20,935 nucleotides of DNA from JAHECQ01 sp047638695 (lineage in GTDB: Bacteria > Actinomycetota > Acidimicrobiia > Acidimicrobiales > SZUA-35). The stretch is from contig JBLINY010000083.1 of NCBI GenBank assembly GCA_047638695.1, forward strand, positions 1 through 20,935, written 5' to 3'. A program made the translations under genes and the position numbers. Position 1 is the stretch's first letter, and each line of letters starts with the position of its first letter. The notes below the pieces were generated by a model. That model was not told where the DNA came from and ran no database searches. It worked only from the letters and a program-made list of their open reading frames with translations. Positions 14,347-20,935 of the stretch are shown in pieces.

Positions 14347-14627
14347 TACTCGGTTCGACCAGTCGTGTCGTCGTTTGGTTTCAGAAATCTCACGGAAAAA
14401 TCCTGTCCAGACCCGGAGCGCAGGTCAGGTGCGATGGCGTGGGTCACCTTGCGGTGAGTCGAATCTCAGTGGGTGGGATGTGTCCGTTCACGATCGATCG
14501 TTCCAACGGAATGCCAACTCTCGCAGACCAGCCGCGGCGAAGGCAACGACCATCAGGAAGAACAGACGACGAGCAGCGACCAACTGAGCACCTCGCGGGC
14601 TAGTATCGGGCGCCGCACCTTACTCCA
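14347..14627. other. Intergenic region between fabD and tRNA-Leu, with candidate operators
   Basis: No gene is seen in these 281 bases between divergent units. The region should hold the minus-strand fab promoter; a TGGACA element lies on the minus strand about 70 bases before fabD but has only a poor -10. It contains a nested inverted repeat at 14483-14510 (TCCGTT ... AACGGA around the 12-base palindrome ACGATCGATCGT) and a TCACC-TTGC-GGTGA repeat near 14444-14457. On the plus side, TAGTAT at 14601-14606 is a likely -10 for the tRNA. Confidence 0.5.
14601..14606 (+). promoter_or_regulatory. Likely -10 box of tRNA-Leu
   Basis: TAGTAT matches the -10 consensus TATAAT at four of six positions and lies 21 bases before the tRNA, leaving a short 5' leader for RNase P. 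No convincing -35 is seen. Confidence 0.4.
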
Positions 14628-14710
14628 GCCCGGGTGGCGGAATGGCAGACGCGGTGGATTCAAAATCCACTGTCCGAAAGGGCGTGTGGGTTCGAATCCC
14701 ACCCCGGGCA
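14628..14710 (+). tRNA. tRNA-Leu (anticodon CAA)
   Basis: The sequence folds as a class II tRNA: acceptor stem GCCCGGG/CCCGGGC, D-stem GCG/CGC, anticodon stem GTGGA/TCCAC with loop TTCAAAA, long variable arm (GTCC-GAAA-GGGC), T-stem GTGGG/CCCAC with TTCGAAT loop, and discriminator A at 14710. The anticodon CAA reads UUG leucine codons. The 3' CCA is not encoded. A protein gene starts five bases after the discriminator base. Confidence 0.97.
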
Positions 14711-14715
14711 CTCAA

Positions 14716-15012
14716 ATGAGCAGCAGAGCAGCGATTGAAAAGAAACTCTCCCAGACCGCTGTCGATCTGCGCGCTGCACAGGAAGAAGTTCGGGTGCTTG
14801 ACGAACAGATCGCCCACTTCGCCGATTCCGCCGACGATGCCCGCCTGCGGGCGTTGGTTTCCGAAACCCCCTTGGCAAACCGGGAGCATCACGATGCGGC
14901 TCGAACAGTCGCGGCGCTGAACAAAGACCGTCAAGTCTGGGCCGATCGTCTGGTCAAGCTTGAAAAACGGCAAGACGAGCTTCTCGATGAACTGCTGGAG
15001 GCCAAGTCGTGA
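14716..15012 (+). CDS. Small coiled-coil protein of unknown function
   Basis: The 98-residue charged protein is almost entirely helical by composition, with likely coiled-coil stretches at about 5-40 and 65-95 (KDRQVWADRLVKLEKRQDEL). There are no cysteines, membrane segments or known motifs. ATG 14716 lies five bases after the 3' end of tRNA-Leu and has no ribosome site; if transcripts run through the tRNA, cutting at the tRNA 3' end would leave a nearly leaderless mRNA. The stop overlaps the GTG start of the pdtaR-like gene by four bases (GTGA), so the two are coupled and the protein may work with that regulator. This is inference; I do not recognise the family. Confidence 0.75.
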   Translation: MSSRAAIEKKLSQTAVDLRAAQEEVRVLDEQIAHFADSADDARLRALVSETPLANREHHDAARTVAALNKDRQVWADRLVKLEKRQDELLDELLEAKS

Positions 15013-15608
15013 CGCAAGGTTTCGAGGCGCCCCAAGTCCGGTTGGTGTTGGCCGAGGACGAAGCACTCATCCGCCTCGACTTGAAAGAGACTCTCGAAGA
15101 AGAGGGTTATGAGATTGTCGGTGAAGCTTCCGACGGGGCGCAAGCGATCGATCTCGTTCGCGAGCTTCTCCCTGACGTAGCCATTCTCGACATCAAAATG
15201 CCGGGCACCGATGGGCTGACCGCAGCGAAGGTCATAATTCAGGAGCGCTTGGCCGCGGTGGTGATCCTCACCGCATTCTCGCAACGAGATCTGATCGATC
15301 AGGCCCGCGACGCAGGTGCGCTCGCCTACCTAGTCAAGCCGTTCCATCGCAACGACCTCGTACCTGCCATCGAGCTGGCTCGGGCCCGGTTTCGTGAGCT
15401 CTCGGCTCTCTCGGAGCAGGCCGAGTCGCTCGGCGATCAACTAGAGAGCCGCAAAACCATCGACCGTGCGAAGGGCAAGCTCATGGACGATCACGGCATG
15501 TCGGAAAGCGAAGCCTTCCGTTTTGTGCAATCGACGGCAATGAGCGGTCGCACCACGATGAGGGCAGTGGCTGAGCAGCTGCTGGCTGGTGAGCTGAACC
15601 CCGAATGA
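15009..15608 (+). CDS. pdtaR: ANTAR-domain response regulator (PdtaR-like)
   Basis: The 199-residue protein joins a receiver domain (about 10-128; acidic E16/D17, phospho-acceptor D61 in VAILDIKMPG, T88, K110 in YLVKPF) to an ANTAR RNA-binding domain (about 136-192; SRKTIDRAKGKLMDDHGMSE, then A-F-R-F-V-Q and the end MRAVAEQLL). This is the architecture of mycobacterial PdtaR (Rv1626), which acts by antitermination on RNA hairpins. In M. tuberculosis pdtaR is also close to polA and rpsA, as here. No cognate PdtaS kinase is in the window. The GTG start overlaps the coiled-coil gene; polA follows 16 bases later, suggesting one transcript. Confidence 0.93.
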   Translation: MTQGFEAPQVRLVLAEDEALIRLDLKETLEEEGYEIVGEASDGAQAIDLVRELLPDVAILDIKMPGTDGLTAAKVIIQERLAAVVILTAFSQRDLIDQARDAGALAYLVKPFHRNDLVPAIELARARFRELSALSEQAESLGDQLESRKTIDRAKGKLMDDHGMSESEAFRFVQSTAMSGRTTMRAVAEQLLAGELNPE

Positions 15609-15624
15609 GAGCGATGAGCCTCGT

Positions 15625-18282
15625 ATGACCCAGTCGAAATCGTTGATGTTGATCGATGGGAACTCACTCACGTATCGAGCCTTCCATGCGCTTCCGCCGG
15701 ACCTCGCAACCGCATCTGGCCAGGTCACGAACGCTGTGTTTGGTTTCACGTCGATGCTCATCTACACCGTGAGAGAGCATCGACCCGACGGCATCGCCGT
15801 CGCCTTCGACCTGCCAGAACCCACCTTTCGACACAAGCAACTCGACACCTACAAGGCCAACCGGGCCAAAGCGCCCGATGTGTTGCGCGAACAAATGGGC
15901 TTGGTTCGCCAGGTTCTCGAAGTACTGAATATCGCCATCCTCGAGCTTCCCGGCTTTGAGGCCGACGACATCATCGCCACCCTTGCAACCCAGGCCGCAG
16001 CCGCCAACCACCGCGTCCTGATCGTCACCGGCGACCGCGACAGCTTCCAGCTGGTTCAGGACCCGCTCGTAAGGGTCGTCTACAACAAGCGAGGCGTCAG
16101 CGACTACGCCTTATACGACGAGGCTGGCATCGAGGAGCGCACTGGTGTGCGCCCGGAGAAGTACGTGCAATACGCGGCGCTTCGAGGCGACGCCTCCGAC
16201 AATCTGCCGGGCGTGCCCGGAGTTGGCGAAAAGACCGCAGCGAAGCTGATCAACACCTACGGCGGCATCGATGGCATCTATGCCAACGTCAAGGATCAAA
16301 CGCCGAAGCTTCGTCAGAATCTGGAGGAGAACGAAGATCAGGCTCGCATGAACACCATCATCATGGAGCTGGTTCGCGACGCTCCGGTTGGCGCCGACAT
16401 CGAGTCGTTCTTCGATCGCAGCAACGGTGATGCTGCGGAGATTCGCAAGCTCTTCGACTTCCTCGAGTTCCGAACGCTGTACGACCGGATGCAGGGTGTG
16501 CTCGACGGAGCCCGGGGTGACGATGTCGACGGTGTCGCGGCCAAAGACGGCACGGCGCTCGAGCCGGTCCTTGTCGACGGCACTGCTGGCGACTTGGTCG
16601 GTTCATCGGTGACGCCGATAGCAGTAGCGCTTGGATACGACGGACAAGCAGTAGCAGGTCTGGCATTTGTCGTCGACGAGCCGGCGTCGAAGGTTGGCTG
16701 GGTGTCGATCGGTGACATTTCGGCCGTGACGGCCCTCGTGGGTTCGGATGGGCCCCGCATTGCCGCCCACGACGCAAAGCCGCTAGTTCGGGCTCTGTTG
16801 GCCTGCGGAATAGACATGTCCGGTCTTGAGATCGACACAGCTCTTGCCGCCTACCTTCTTGATCCTGCAGGCTCGTCGTACCCGCTCGCCGATCTTCTCT
16901 CGGAGCGAACCGAGTGGCAGTTCCCAATCGACGATGGTCCGCCCGAGGGCCAGCTCGACTTTGGCGAGAACACGATCACCCCGGCGCAGCGAGCGGCGGT
17001 CGAAGCTTTGGCCGTCGCCCGGGTGGCTCCGCTGCTCCGGGCTGCGCTCGAGGCAGATGGTCTCACCGAGCTCAACCGCACGATGGAAGCGCCCCTCGTT
17101 CGGGTGTTGGCCCAGATGGAACACCTTGGCGTTGGCGTCAACCGTTCCGAGCTGATGTCGCTGAATAGCGACATGACCGCTGAAGCCGAGGGGCTGGCGA
17201 AGAAGATCCAGGAGGATGCAGGCGAAGAGTTCAATGTGAACTCGACGAAGAAGCTGCAAGAAATCCTGTTCGAGAAGTTGGCACTCACCCCAGGGAAGAA
17301 GAACAAGACCGGCTTCTCCACCGACCAGGCAACCCTCGAGAAGCTCGTCGGTGAGCACCCTATTATCGAGCATCTACTTCGCTATCGCGAGGTCGAGAAG
17401 CTGCGGTCGACCTATGGTGAGTCGCTGCTCGAGGCGGTCGATGACGATGATCGCATACGCGCGACCTTCAACCAGACCGTGGCTCGCACTGGACGTCTTT
17501 CGAGCGAGAATCCGAATTTGCACAACATCCCGGTTCGCACCGAGATGGGTCGCGCCTTTCGGAAGGCCTTCGTTCCGGCCAAGGGGTGCCAATTCCTGGT
17601 CGCCGACTACAACCAGATCGAACTTCGTTGCATTGCTCATCTCGCCGAAGACACGGGTCTGGTCGAGGCATTCACTACCGGGGTCGACGTGCATCGGGCC
17701 GTCGCCAGTCGAGTTTTTGGTGTCGAGCCCGAGGCGGTCGATTTCGAGCAGCGAAGCAAGGCCAAGATGGTGTCGTACGGGCTTGCCTATGGCATGGAGG
17801 CCTATGGGCTGAGTCAACGACTGGGCATCCGCACCAGCGAGGCGGCCGAAATTCTCGACGCCTACTTCGAAGGGTTTCCCCAGGTCAGAGCCTATATGGA
17901 TGCAACCGTTACCGAGGCTCGCAACCGGGGCTACACCGAAACGCTCTTTGGACGCCGGCGCATGATCCCCGAGCTGATGAGCGACAACCCGAGAGTCCGT
18001 CAAGCAGGCGAGCGGCAGGCCATGAACGCTGCCATTCAAGGACTTGCCGCCGACATCTTCAAGGTCGCTCTCGTTCGGTTGCACCATCGACTCGAAGGAG
18101 GCGATGTCGCCAGCCGGATTGTCTTGCAAGTCCACGACGAGGTTGTTCTCGATATGCCCCCGGAAGAGAAGGACGTCGTCACCGCGATGGTGCTGGAGGA
18201 GATGAGCGGCGCTTTCGACCTAGCGGTTCCCCTCGAGGTCAACCTGAGCTTCGGCCAAACCTGGGCCGACGCCAAAGACTGA
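15625..18282 (+). CDS. polA: DNA polymerase I
   Basis: The 885-residue enzyme fills gaps and removes RNA primers. The 5' nuclease domain covers about residues 1-295 (GFEADDIIATLA, VTGDRDSFQLV, GDASDNLPGVPGVGEKTAAK). A degenerate 3'-5' exonuclease-like domain follows (about 320-490); the DxE metal ligands are absent, so no proofreading is expected, as in mycobacterial and Taq enzymes. The polymerase domain (about 500-885) has motif A DYNQIELR with D661, motif B KAKMVSYGLAYGM with Tyr718 at the position of E. coli Phe762, and motif C VHDEV with H837-D838-E839. A poor ribosome site precedes the ATG. It lies within the pdtaR-polA-rpsA neighbourhood known from mycobacteria. Confidence 0.97.
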   Translation: MTQSKSLMLIDGNSLTYRAFHALPPDLATASGQVTNAVFGFTSMLIYTVREHRPDGIAVAFDLPEPTFRHKQLDTYKANRAKAPDVLREQMGLVRQVLEVLNIAILELPGFEADDIIATLATQAAAANHRVLIVTGDRDSFQLVQDPLVRVVYNKRGVSDYALYDEAGIEERTGVRPEKYVQYAALRGDASDNLPGVPGVGEKTAAKLINTYGGIDGIYANVKDQTPKLRQNLEENEDQARMNTIIMELVRDAPVGADIESFFDRSNGDAAEIRKLFDFLEFRTLYDRMQGVLDGARGDDVDGVAAKDGTALEPVLVDGTAGDLVGSSVTPIAVALGYDGQAVAGLAFVVDEPASKVGWVSIGDISAVTALVGSDGPRIAAHDAKPLVRALLACGIDMSGLEIDTALAAYLLDPAGSSYPLADLLSERTEWQFPIDDGPPEGQLDFGENTITPAQRAAVEALAVARVAPLLRAALEADGLTELNRTMEAPLVRVLAQMEHLGVGVNRSELMSLNSDMTAEAEGLAKKIQEDAGEEFNVNSTKKLQEILFEKLALTPGKKNKTGFSTDQATLEKLVGEHPIIEHLLRYREVEKLRSTYGESLLEAVDDDDRIRATFNQTVARTGRLSSENPNLHNIPVRTEMGRAFRKAFVPAKGCQFLVADYNQIELRCIAHLAEDTGLVEAFTTGVDVHRAVASRVFGVEPEAVDFEQRSKAKMVSYGLAYGMEAYGLSQRLGIRTSEAAEILDAYFEGFPQVRAYMDATVTEARNRGYTETLFGRRRMIPELMSDNPRVRQAGERQAMNAAIQGLAADIFKVALVRLHHRLEGGDVASRIVLQVHDEVVLDMPPEEKDVVTAMVLEEMSGAFDLAVPLEVNLSFGQTWADAKD

Positions 18283-18300
18283 GTCGGGATCGGCGACGCT

Positions 18301-19182
18301 ATGGACAGGCCGCATCCAGCAGCACAGCCAGAACCTGTTGCACAGCCCCAACCAGTTGCACAGCCCGAACCTGTTGCACAGCCAGAACCTGTTGCACAGC
18401 CCGAACCAGCCGAGCGTCAGGCACATCGTCCCTCGGTTGGCCACTGGTTCGAGGCGGTTGCCGCCCACATGGGCAGCGCCTATCTGCGATACAGCTTCAC
18501 CAAAGGCACCGAACAAGAAGTGGACACCCTCGTTGAAATGTTGGCCTTGAAGCCCGGCATGCGGGTGTTGGATGTCGGGTGTGGGCCCGGACGTCACTCG
18601 TTGGCTCTGGCCCGCCGTGGGATTGACGTGGTCGGCGTCGACATTTCGGCTGATTTTGTCGCGATCGCATCATCGGCTGCAGCAGACGAGGGGCTATCGG
18701 CCAGATTCCAGCTGGCTGACGCCCGCCGCCTCACGTTCGAGGGAGAATTCGATGCTGCTATCTCGCTTTGCCAGGGGGCATTCGGCCTGGCCGGGGGACC
18801 GGGGGCCGAAGACGGACTTCCGGCTCGCGAGCTCGACGAAGCAATCCTCGATGGCATCGGACGAGCCCTTGGGCCCGGAGGAGTCACCGCAGTGTCAGCG
18901 TTTTCGGCGTACTTCATGCTGCGGTTCCTCGAGGATCACGACGAGTTCGATGCACAGACCGGAGTCAACCGCGAGGACACCGTGGTCAAGAATGCTGAGG
19001 GCGCGGAAATCTCGACCCAGCTCTGGACGACTTGCTTCACGCCGCGCGAGTTGCGGCTCTTGGCGCGGACCGTCGGACTCGTGCCCGTAGCCGTGTATGG
19101 CGTGACGCCCGGCGACTACGCAGAGCGTCCACCCTCACTGGACGTGCCCGAATTCCTGTTGCTGGCTTCTCAGCCTGGCTGA
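18301..19182 (+). CDS. SAM-dependent methyltransferase with repeat-bearing N-terminus
   Basis: The 293-residue protein has a class I methyltransferase core: VLDVGCGPGRHSLALARRG (residues 89-107; SAM-binding motif I), DVVGVDIS (motif II acidic residue), and an ISLCQGAFGL motif IV-like stretch. The closest general family is Methyltransf_25/11; the substrate is unknown. The first 40 residues are unusual: five hexapeptide units of the type [A]QP-x-PV (PEPVAQ), encoded by an 18-bp tandem repeat. This part is probably a disordered Pro-rich tail that varies in length between strains. The start lies 18 bases after polA, so co-transcription is likely, and rpsA follows after 172 bases. Confidence 0.85.
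   Translation: MDRPHPAAQPEPVAQPQPVAQPEPVAQPEPVAQPEPAERQAHRPSVGHWFEAVAAHMGSAYLRYSFTKGTEQEVDTLVEMLALKPGMRVLDVGCGPGRHSLALARRGIDVVGVDISADFVAIASSAAADEGLSARFQLADARRLTFEGEFDAAISLCQGAFGLAGGPGAEDGLPARELDEAILDGIGRALGPGGVTAVSAFSAYFMLRFLEDHDEFDAQTGVNREDTVVKNAEGAEISTQLWTTCFTPRELRLLARTVGLVPVAVYGVTPGDYAERPPSLDVPEFLLLASQPG
18323..18412 (+). repeat. 18-bp tandem repeat, five units, in-frame
   Basis: Five consecutive 18-base units based on CACAGCCAGAACCTGTTG fill these 90 bases; units one and four are identical, the others differ at one to a few positions, and the last diverges at its end. Each unit encodes AQPEPV-like residues. Because the unit is a multiple of three, copy-number changes would keep the frame. 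Confidence 0.92.
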
Positions 19183-19354
19183 ACAGCGACCCCGCTCGGG
19201 CCGCGACCTGGCCGAACGGGTCTGCATCAGACGTCATCACGGGTAGCATTGTCCGCTGGTCGGGATGGTCTCGACCCTCACGGTTGACCACTCAGTGCCC
19301 TTCGGGTGTCTATTGCTGGCATCAGTGAGTTCCAAGAAAGTGCCCCAACCTCAC
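19183..19354 (+). promoter_or_regulatory. rpsA upstream region with weak promoter candidates
   Basis: No gene is seen in these 172 bases. TTGACC (19284-19289) with TCTATT (19309-19314) is one candidate promoter, with a long 19-base spacer; TCTGCA with TAGCAT (19244-19249) at 17 bases is another. Immediately before the rpsA ATG, GTGAG (19325-19329) can pair with CTCAC (19350-19354). No strong ribosome site is present. Confidence 0.35.
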
Positions 19355-20845
19355 ATGTCCACTACCGAGCTGCCAACGAGCGAGACTGCTCCCGAAGGCA
19401 CCGTAGCCGTAGCCGAAGAACAGCCTGCCCCTGCGAGCGAGTACGTCCCTCGCCAAATTGTCGAGAATGACCTCATCGGATCGCTCGACGAGGCATACGC
19501 CGCTTCGATGGTGTCGGTCGACGATGGTCAACTCGTCACCGGGTCTGTCGTACGAGTCGACAAAGACGAAGTTCTGCTCGACATTGGCTATAAGAGCGAG
19601 GGTGTTATTCCGTCTCGCGAGCTCTCGATTCGCAACAACGTCGACCCAGGCGAGATCGTCAAGATCGGCGACGAGATCGAAGCCCTTGTCCTCCAGAAGG
19701 AAGACAAAGAAGGCCGACTAGTTCTGTCCAAGAAGCGTGCGCAGTACGAGCGTGCTTGGGGCACCATTGAAGAGGTCAAGGAACGCGAAGGCGTCGTCTC
19801 TGGCCCCGTCATCGAGGTCGTCAAGGGCGGCCTTATCGTCGATATTGGTCTCCGCGGCTTCCTGCCGGCGTCGCTGGTCGAACTGCGGCGAGTCCGCGAT
19901 CTCCAGCCGTACGTCGGGCAAACGCTCGAGGCCAAGATCATCGAGCTCGACAAGAACCGGAACAACGTGGTGCTCAGCCGCCGCGCCTTCTTGGAAGAGA
20001 CGCAGAAGGAACAGCGCGAAGACTTCCTCACCAACCTCAGCCCCGGCGAGGTCCGCGCTGGTGTTGTCAGCTCGGTCGTCAACTTTGGCGCCTTTGTCGA
20101 CCTTGGTGGCATGGACGGACTCATCCACGTTTCGGAACTGTCTTGGAAGCATGTGGATCACCCCGGCTCCGTCGTTGCAGTCGGCGACGAGGTCACGGTG
20201 CAGGTTCTCGAGGTCGATCTCGAGCGGGAACGCATCAGCCTCTCACTCAAGGCAACGCAGCAGGATCCGTGGCAGGAGTTCGCTTCCAGCCACAAGGTCG
20301 GCGAACTCGTCTACGGCCGTGTCACCAAGCTGGTGCCGTTCGGGTCGTTCGTCCAGGTGGGCGATGGCATCGAAGGCCTCGTTCACATCTCGGAGATGTC
20401 CGCCCATCACGTCGATCTTCCCGAGCAGGTTGTGACACCGGGCGAAGAGCTGTGGGTCAAGATCATCGATATTGATCTCCAGCGGCGCCGGATCAGCCTG
20501 TCGATCAAGCAGGCCGCCGAAGGTGGCGTCGTGGCTCAGGAGTACCAGGAGCACTTCGGCGAGCATGCCTTCGACGACGACGGCAACTACATCGGCCCAA
20601 CCGAGGTCGATCCTGCCACTGAGGCAGCGTGGGCCGAGTACTACGAAGAGGTTGAGGCCGGCGGCGGTACTCCAGGTGGGGAGGACGCAGCTGAAGCTCC
20701 TGAGGTGGCAGTCGAAGCTGTCACCGAAGCCGATGAGGCCCCCGAGTCCGCGGCTGAGGTTGCAGTCGAGGCTGCCCCCGAAGCTGTGGAGGCCCCCGAG
20801 GTTGCAGCCGAAGAGGTTGCAGCGGGCGAAGATACCGAGGGTTAA
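19355..20845 (+). CDS. rpsA: 30S ribosomal protein S1
   Basis: The 496-residue protein has four S1/OB-fold RNA-binding repeats, in the actinobacterial arrangement: about residues 53-125 (GSVVRVDKDEVLLDIGYKSE), 140-205 (GGLIVDIGLRGFLPASL), 225-300 (GAFVDLGGMDGLIHVSELSW) and 310-385 (GSFVQVGDGIEGLVHISEMS). The last two are the most conserved. The C-terminal 60 residues are an Ala/Glu/Pro/Val-rich acidic tail without fold. I chose ATG 19355 because the preceding in-frame part to 19265 overlaps the promoter region. There is no clear ribosome site, which is also the case for rpsA elsewhere and fits autoregulation. Hairpins after the stop mark the end of the unit. Confidence 0.96.
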   Translation: MSTTELPTSETAPEGTVAVAEEQPAPASEYVPRQIVENDLIGSLDEAYAASMVSVDDGQLVTGSVVRVDKDEVLLDIGYKSEGVIPSRELSIRNNVDPGEIVKIGDEIEALVLQKEDKEGRLVLSKKRAQYERAWGTIEEVKEREGVVSGPVIEVVKGGLIVDIGLRGFLPASLVELRRVRDLQPYVGQTLEAKIIELDKNRNNVVLSRRAFLEETQKEQREDFLTNLSPGEVRAGVVSSVVNFGAFVDLGGMDGLIHVSELSWKHVDHPGSVVAVGDEVTVQVLEVDLERERISLSLKATQQDPWQEFASSHKVGELVYGRVTKLVPFGSFVQVGDGIEGLVHISEMSAHHVDLPEQVVTPGEELWVKIIDIDLQRRRISLSIKQAAEGGVVAQEYQEHFGEHAFDDDGNYIGPTEVDPATEAAWAEYYEEVEAGGGTPGGEDAAEAPEVAVEAVTEADEAPESAAEVAVEAAPEAVEAPEVAAEEVAAGEDTEG

Positions 20846-20866
20846 TCCTCTCCGAAGTTGCGGCCG

Positions 20867-20883
20867 GGGGCAATCCCTGCCCC
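20867..20883 (+). other. Small hairpin after rpsA
   Basis: GGGGCA (20867-20872), loop ATCCC, TGCCCC (20878-20883) form a 6-bp GC-rich stem 22 bases after the rpsA stop. No T-run follows. Confidence 0.4.
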
Positions 20884-20910
20884 ACGCCCAAAAGCGAACG
20901 AATACCCCGG

Positions 20911-20935
20911 AACGGCCGCCTAACAAGCGGCCGTT
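20911..20935 (+). terminator. Probable rpsA terminator hairpin, T-run cut by window edge
   Basis: AACGGCCGC (20911-20919), loop CTAACAA and GCGGCCGTT (20927-20935) form a perfect 9-bp stem. The window ends at its last base, so the T-run needed to confirm a Rho-independent terminator cannot be seen. Confidence 0.65.

Noticed and set aside
14473..14715. N-terminal extension of the coiled-coil protein
   Set aside because: It would be translated through the tRNA-Leu gene, which is incompatible with the clear tRNA.
17586..18536. 316-codon plus-strand frame over the end of polA and the start of the methyltransferase
   Set aside because: It is rich in Arg/Ser/Pro typical of an out-of-frame reading, and its Cys/Thr repeat is just the 18-bp tandem repeat read in another frame.

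Overview
The window looks like chromosomal DNA from a high-GC actinobacterium. The evidence is a SigR/RsrA-type redox sigma factor with its zinc anti-sigma factor, a group II truncated haemoglobin, a PdtaR-like ANTAR regulator next to polA and rpsA (the same neighbourhood as in Mycobacterium), a long actinobacterial-type LeuA behind a leucine-rich leader peptide, and frequent GTG/TTG and leaderless-looking starts. A deep lineage such as Acidimicrobiia is my best guess, from gene content only. No mobile element, CRISPR array or rRNA was seen; nearly everything is housekeeping.

Layout. 1-1411 (minus): an OmpR-type response regulator and the first 220 residues of its sensor kinase, cut by the window edge. 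1490-3678 (plus): an ABM-domain monooxygenase, trpC, trpF and a small HIT-like protein with two CxxC pairs. 3720-4967 (plus): a DUF3179 lipoprotein with its own SigR-type promoter. 5009-7699 (minus): the sigma factor and anti-sigma factor, then a leu leader peptide/attenuator and leuA. 7821-8708 (plus): truncated haemoglobin and the DNA-binding protein HU, each followed by a hairpin. 8879-14346 (minus): a type II fatty-acid synthesis cluster in the order fabD-fabH-fabG-acpP-fabF-bcp-fabZ. 14628-20845 (plus): tRNA-Leu(CAA), a small coiled-coil protein, a pdtaR-like regulator, polA, a methyltransferase with a repeat-bearing N-terminus, and rpsA, ending in hairpins at the window edge.

How the parts work together. 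The sigma/anti-sigma pair appears autoregulated: an exact GGGAAT-N18-GTT promoter lies just before the sigma gene. The same motif, with the same 18-base spacer and the same 9-base distance to the start codon, lies before the DUF3179 lipoprotein. This links an uncharacterised CxxC lipoprotein to thiol-stress control. leuA has a promoter, a 15-codon leader peptide with five leucines, and complementary segments that reach the leuA ribosome binding site; this is a classic attenuation layout. The fab cluster supplies malonyl-CoA transacylation, initiation, elongation, reduction and dehydration, but no enoyl reductase is in the window. Its FabD carries an extra C-terminal domain that resembles a biotinyl/lipoyl barrel without the modifiable lysine.

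The most unusual items are the paired SigR-type promoters, the leu attenuator, the FabD fusion, and the protein gene that starts five bases after the tRNA 3' end. I see no wholly new multi-gene system.
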